Program-made: the position numbers and the translations under genes
Notes under the pieces: model-generated
What the model was told of the DNA's origin: nothing
The model's input: the letters and a program-made list of their open reading frames with translations, nothing else
The model's database searches: none
Shown here: piece after piece, positions 20,769-22,564 of the stretch
Layout: each line of letters opens with the position of its first letter
Numbering within the stretch: position 1 is the stretch's first letter
From: an uncultured Paracoccaceae bacterium
GTDB lineage: Bacteria > Pseudomonadota > Alphaproteobacteria > Rhodobacterales > Rhodobacteraceae
Direction of reading: 5' to 3'
Length of the DNA stretch: 22,564 bases
NCBI GenBank assembly: GCA_913054485.1
Contig: CAJXHQ010000004.1
Location: 1-22,564 of the forward strand

Positions 20769-22564
20769 GTCTGTCCTGCCTTCACCATAGTCCTGTTTGC
20801 CCGCACTACCCGCGATGAAGCCGGCAGGCGGATGACGGCCATGGCCCCGCAATGGGAATTGCCGCCGAATACCGGCGCATCCTCAAGTATGAGGGTGCCG
20901 CCGTGCTCTTCGATAATCTTTTTGACGATCGGCAGGCCAAGCCCGGTGCCTGCATCGCGTGTCGTCACATAGGGTTCAAACAGCCGTGCCCGGTCTTCGG
21001 GCAGGCCGATGCCATTATCCGCGATGGTGATCTCGTAACCGCCATCAGTTTGCGTCAGCCCCACGCGGATTTCGCCCTGGATCCCATCTGCACCACCGCT
21101 TTGGCGCAGCGTCTCAAAGGCTTCCCCGGCGTTCTTAATGAGGTTGGTAAGCGCCTGGCCGATCATCGTGGCGTCCAGATCCGCCGCCAGCTTCCCCTCC
21201 GGAAGATCCGCGCTGATCTTCAGATCCGGCTGGCCTGACTGCTGCAGCACCACCGCGTCGCGCACCAGGCGCACCAGGTCTTCCTCGGTCCGGTCCGGCT
21301 CTGGCATGCGCGCGAACTTGGAGAATTCATCGACAATGCGGCGCAGATCATTTGTCTGGCGCACGATCACCTCGGTCATCGCCTGCAACTGGTCGCTGTT
21401 CTCCTCGCCCAGCTTCGGCGCAAATTTGCGTTTGATCCGCTCAGCGCTCAGCTGGATCGGGGTCAGCGGGTTCTTGATCTCATGCGCAATCCGGCGTGCC
21501 ACATCGCCCCAGGCCGCCATCCGCTGCGCGCTGACCAGGTCGGTCACGTCATCAAAGGCCACAACATAGCCTTCCAGCCGCCCCGCCGCGGTCAGGCGCG
21601 GCGACATCCGCACCAGCAGATTTTCCAGCAGCCCCTCGCGGACCACTTTCACTTCACCCTGCGCCACTTCCGTTCCGCCCGTGCTGACCTCGGCAAAGAG
21701 CGGCCCGAACTCGGGCACTGCCACTGATAGCGCAAGCGCTTCCTCTCCGCCGGTCCAGCCCAGCAGTTTCTCTGCTGAGCGGTTCACAAACGTGACTTTG
21801 CCATGTGCATCCAGCCCGACCACACCCGAGGTCACCGAACTCAGCACCGAGTCAAACATCCTGCGGCGGCGTTCGATATGGCGGGTATTCTCAAGCAGCT
21901 CCTCGCGCTGCGTTTTCAGCTCGCGGGTCATCTGGTTGAAATACTGGCCAAGCTGGGAGATTTCATCGTCGCCCTCGTCCTCCAGCACCTGCACCGTCAG
22001 ATCGCCGCTGCCGACTCTCTGCGCCGCAACGGTCAGACGGCCGACGGGACGGGACAACCGTTCGGCAAACCACATGCCCAGCCACATCGCCGCCAGGATC
22101 AGGATCAAGGCAAATCCGACATAGAGAAGCCCGAACTCAAACAAAAGCCGGCCGCGTTCGCTTTCCAGCTGCTGATAAAGATGCGCGGTTTCCTTGGTAT
22201 CATCCAGAAGGTTCAGCAGCTCCCCGTCCACATCGCGGCTGACGTAGAGCAGACGGTCCGGAAAGGCCGCCAGGCTGACCAGCGCGCGGAACTCGTTGTT
22301 GTCCCAATCCTGAATGATCTGCGCGCCCGTACTGTGGGCGGCTGCGATCTGTTCCGGCTCAGGAAGTTCGAAATCAAAGGCATAAGACCGTTCACCGCGC
22401 GCCCGGATGACGCCGCTGCCATCAACAACATAAGCCTCCTGCAGGCCGCGTTGGATCTGCAGCTGGCCCTGCGTGAGCACCTCCCGCAATTGGCCATCGT
22501 CCATAAAGAAGTTACGCGCCCGGTTTTCATTGATGAACCGGGCCAGCGCCTGGGCATCAAGCAT
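20765..22564 (-). CDS. ntrY: Sensor histidine kinase NtrY, N-terminus outside window
   Basis: 599 codons of a protein usually near 750 residues; the true start lies beyond 22564, so the apparent Met at the edge is internal. In order: periplasmic sensor part (YVVDGSGVIRARGE), a membrane helix (about fragment residues 141-168), HAMP (RLSRPVGRLTVAAQRVGSGDL), PAS (SVTSGVVGLDAHGKVTFVN), HisKA with the phospho-His in IAHEIKNPLTP (about 362), and the ATPase domain with N box NLIKNAGEAF, DNGIGLP and GTGLGLPIVKKI. NtrY senses nitrogen or redox state in alphaproteobacteria and phosphorylates NtrX. The stop overlaps the ntrX start by 4 bases, so the two are coupled. Confidence 0.95.
   Translation of the reverse strand: MLDAQALARFINENRARNFFMDDGQLREVLTQGQLQIQRGLQEAYVVDGSGVIRARGERSYAFDFELPEPEQIAAAHSTGAQIIQDWDNNEFRALVSLAAFPDRLLYVSRDVDGELLNLLDDTKETAHLYQQLESERGRLLFEFGLLYVGFALILILAAMWLGMWFAERLSRPVGRLTVAAQRVGSGDLTVQVLEDEGDDEISQLGQYFNQMTRELKTQREELLENTRHIERRRRMFDSVLSSVTSGVVGLDAHGKVTFVNRSAEKLLGWTGGEEALALSVAVPEFGPLFAEVSTGGTEVAQGEVKVVREGLLENLLVRMSPRLTAAGRLEGYVVAFDDVTDLVSAQRMAAWGDVARRIAHEIKNPLTPIQLSAERIKRKFAPKLGEENSDQLQAMTEVIVRQTNDLRRIVDEFSKFARMPEPDRTEEDLVRLVRDAVVLQQSGQPDLKISADLPEGKLAADLDATMIGQALTNLIKNAGEAFETLRQSGGADGIQGEIRVGLTQTDGGYEITIADNGIGLPEDRARLFEPYVTTRDAGTGLGLPIVKKIIEEHGGTLILEDAPVFGGNSHCGAMAVIRLPASSRVVRANRTMVKAGQT

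Noticed and set aside
20769..20852. NtrX start at 20852
   Set aside because: It would add 28 residues read within ntrY; the receiver domain begins properly at MSDILIVDDE, with AGGA 5 bases before ATG 20768.
19386..20972. 528-codon plus-strand frame opposite ntrX/ntrY
   Set aside because: It is opposite intact NtrX and NtrY domains and shows no protein family features.
1..22564. tRNA, rRNA, CRISPR arrays, insertion sequences, att sites or replication origin
   Set aside because: No cloverleaf, rRNA-like stretch, spaced repeat array, transposase, terminal inverted repeat or DnaA-box cluster was seen by eye; a covariance search would be needed to exclude a small RNA.

Overview
The window looks like chromosome of a Rhodobacterales alphaproteobacterium, probably the Roseobacter group (Leisingera/Phaeobacter-like). 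This rests on high GC, a preference for short overlaps and small gaps, and recognisable gene order: ntrY-ntrX, then trkA-trkH-hfq-hflX, is a typical alphaproteobacterial cluster. hemB is of the zinc-free type, and a small membrane protein next to mfd resembles one I recall from Rhodobacteraceae annotation. The organism assignment is inference from protein character; no rRNA, tRNA, IS, phage or CRISPR signal is visible. Nearly everything is housekeeping or regulatory, and no gap longer than about 180 bp lacks a gene.

Layout, left to right. (1) 1-1164, plus strand: the tail of an AMP-forming acyl-CoA ligase, a DsbA/FrnE-type thiol oxidoreductase and a two-helix K+ channel, joined by ATGA and GTGA overlaps. 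(2) 1165-2520, plus: a leader with four tandem hairpins, then a Bcr/CflA-type MFS exporter. (3) 2530-7798, minus: a four-pass membrane protein, mfd (transcription-repair coupling factor) and an FAD-dependent geranylgeranyl-reductase-like enzyme. (4) 7979-9686, plus: hemB (haem/tetrapyrrole synthesis) and a Tat-type lipoprotein with a SYLF/YSC84 domain. (5) 9758-10630, minus: a beta-hydroxyacid dehydrogenase, ending at a strong bidirectional terminator. (6) 10745-14211, plus: a penicillin-acylase-family Ntn hydrolase and an alpha/beta-hydrolase-like protein whose nucleophile position is Tyr. (7) 14193-22564, mostly minus: ntrY (cut by the window edge), ntrX, trkA, trkH, hfq and hflX, with one plus-strand lipoprotein gene between ntrX and trkA.

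How the genes fit together: NtrY/NtrX form a sensor kinase and response regulator pair. TrkA/TrkH form a K+ uptake system, with a second K+-selective pore at 775. Hfq and HflX act on RNA and ribosomes. NtrX lacks a recognisable GAFTGA loop, so sigma-54 activation is doubtful.

I found no convincing wholly new system. The best leads are the Ser-to-Tyr pseudo-hydrolase beside the penicillin acylase, the hairpin-rich leader before the MFS gene, the divergent hairpin region before hemB, the 8-base G/C run at the start of trkH, and the cysteine-rich orphan lipoprotein inside the ntr/trk cluster. Several genes appear to use TTG or GTG starts, each supported by a well-placed Shine-Dalgarno sequence.
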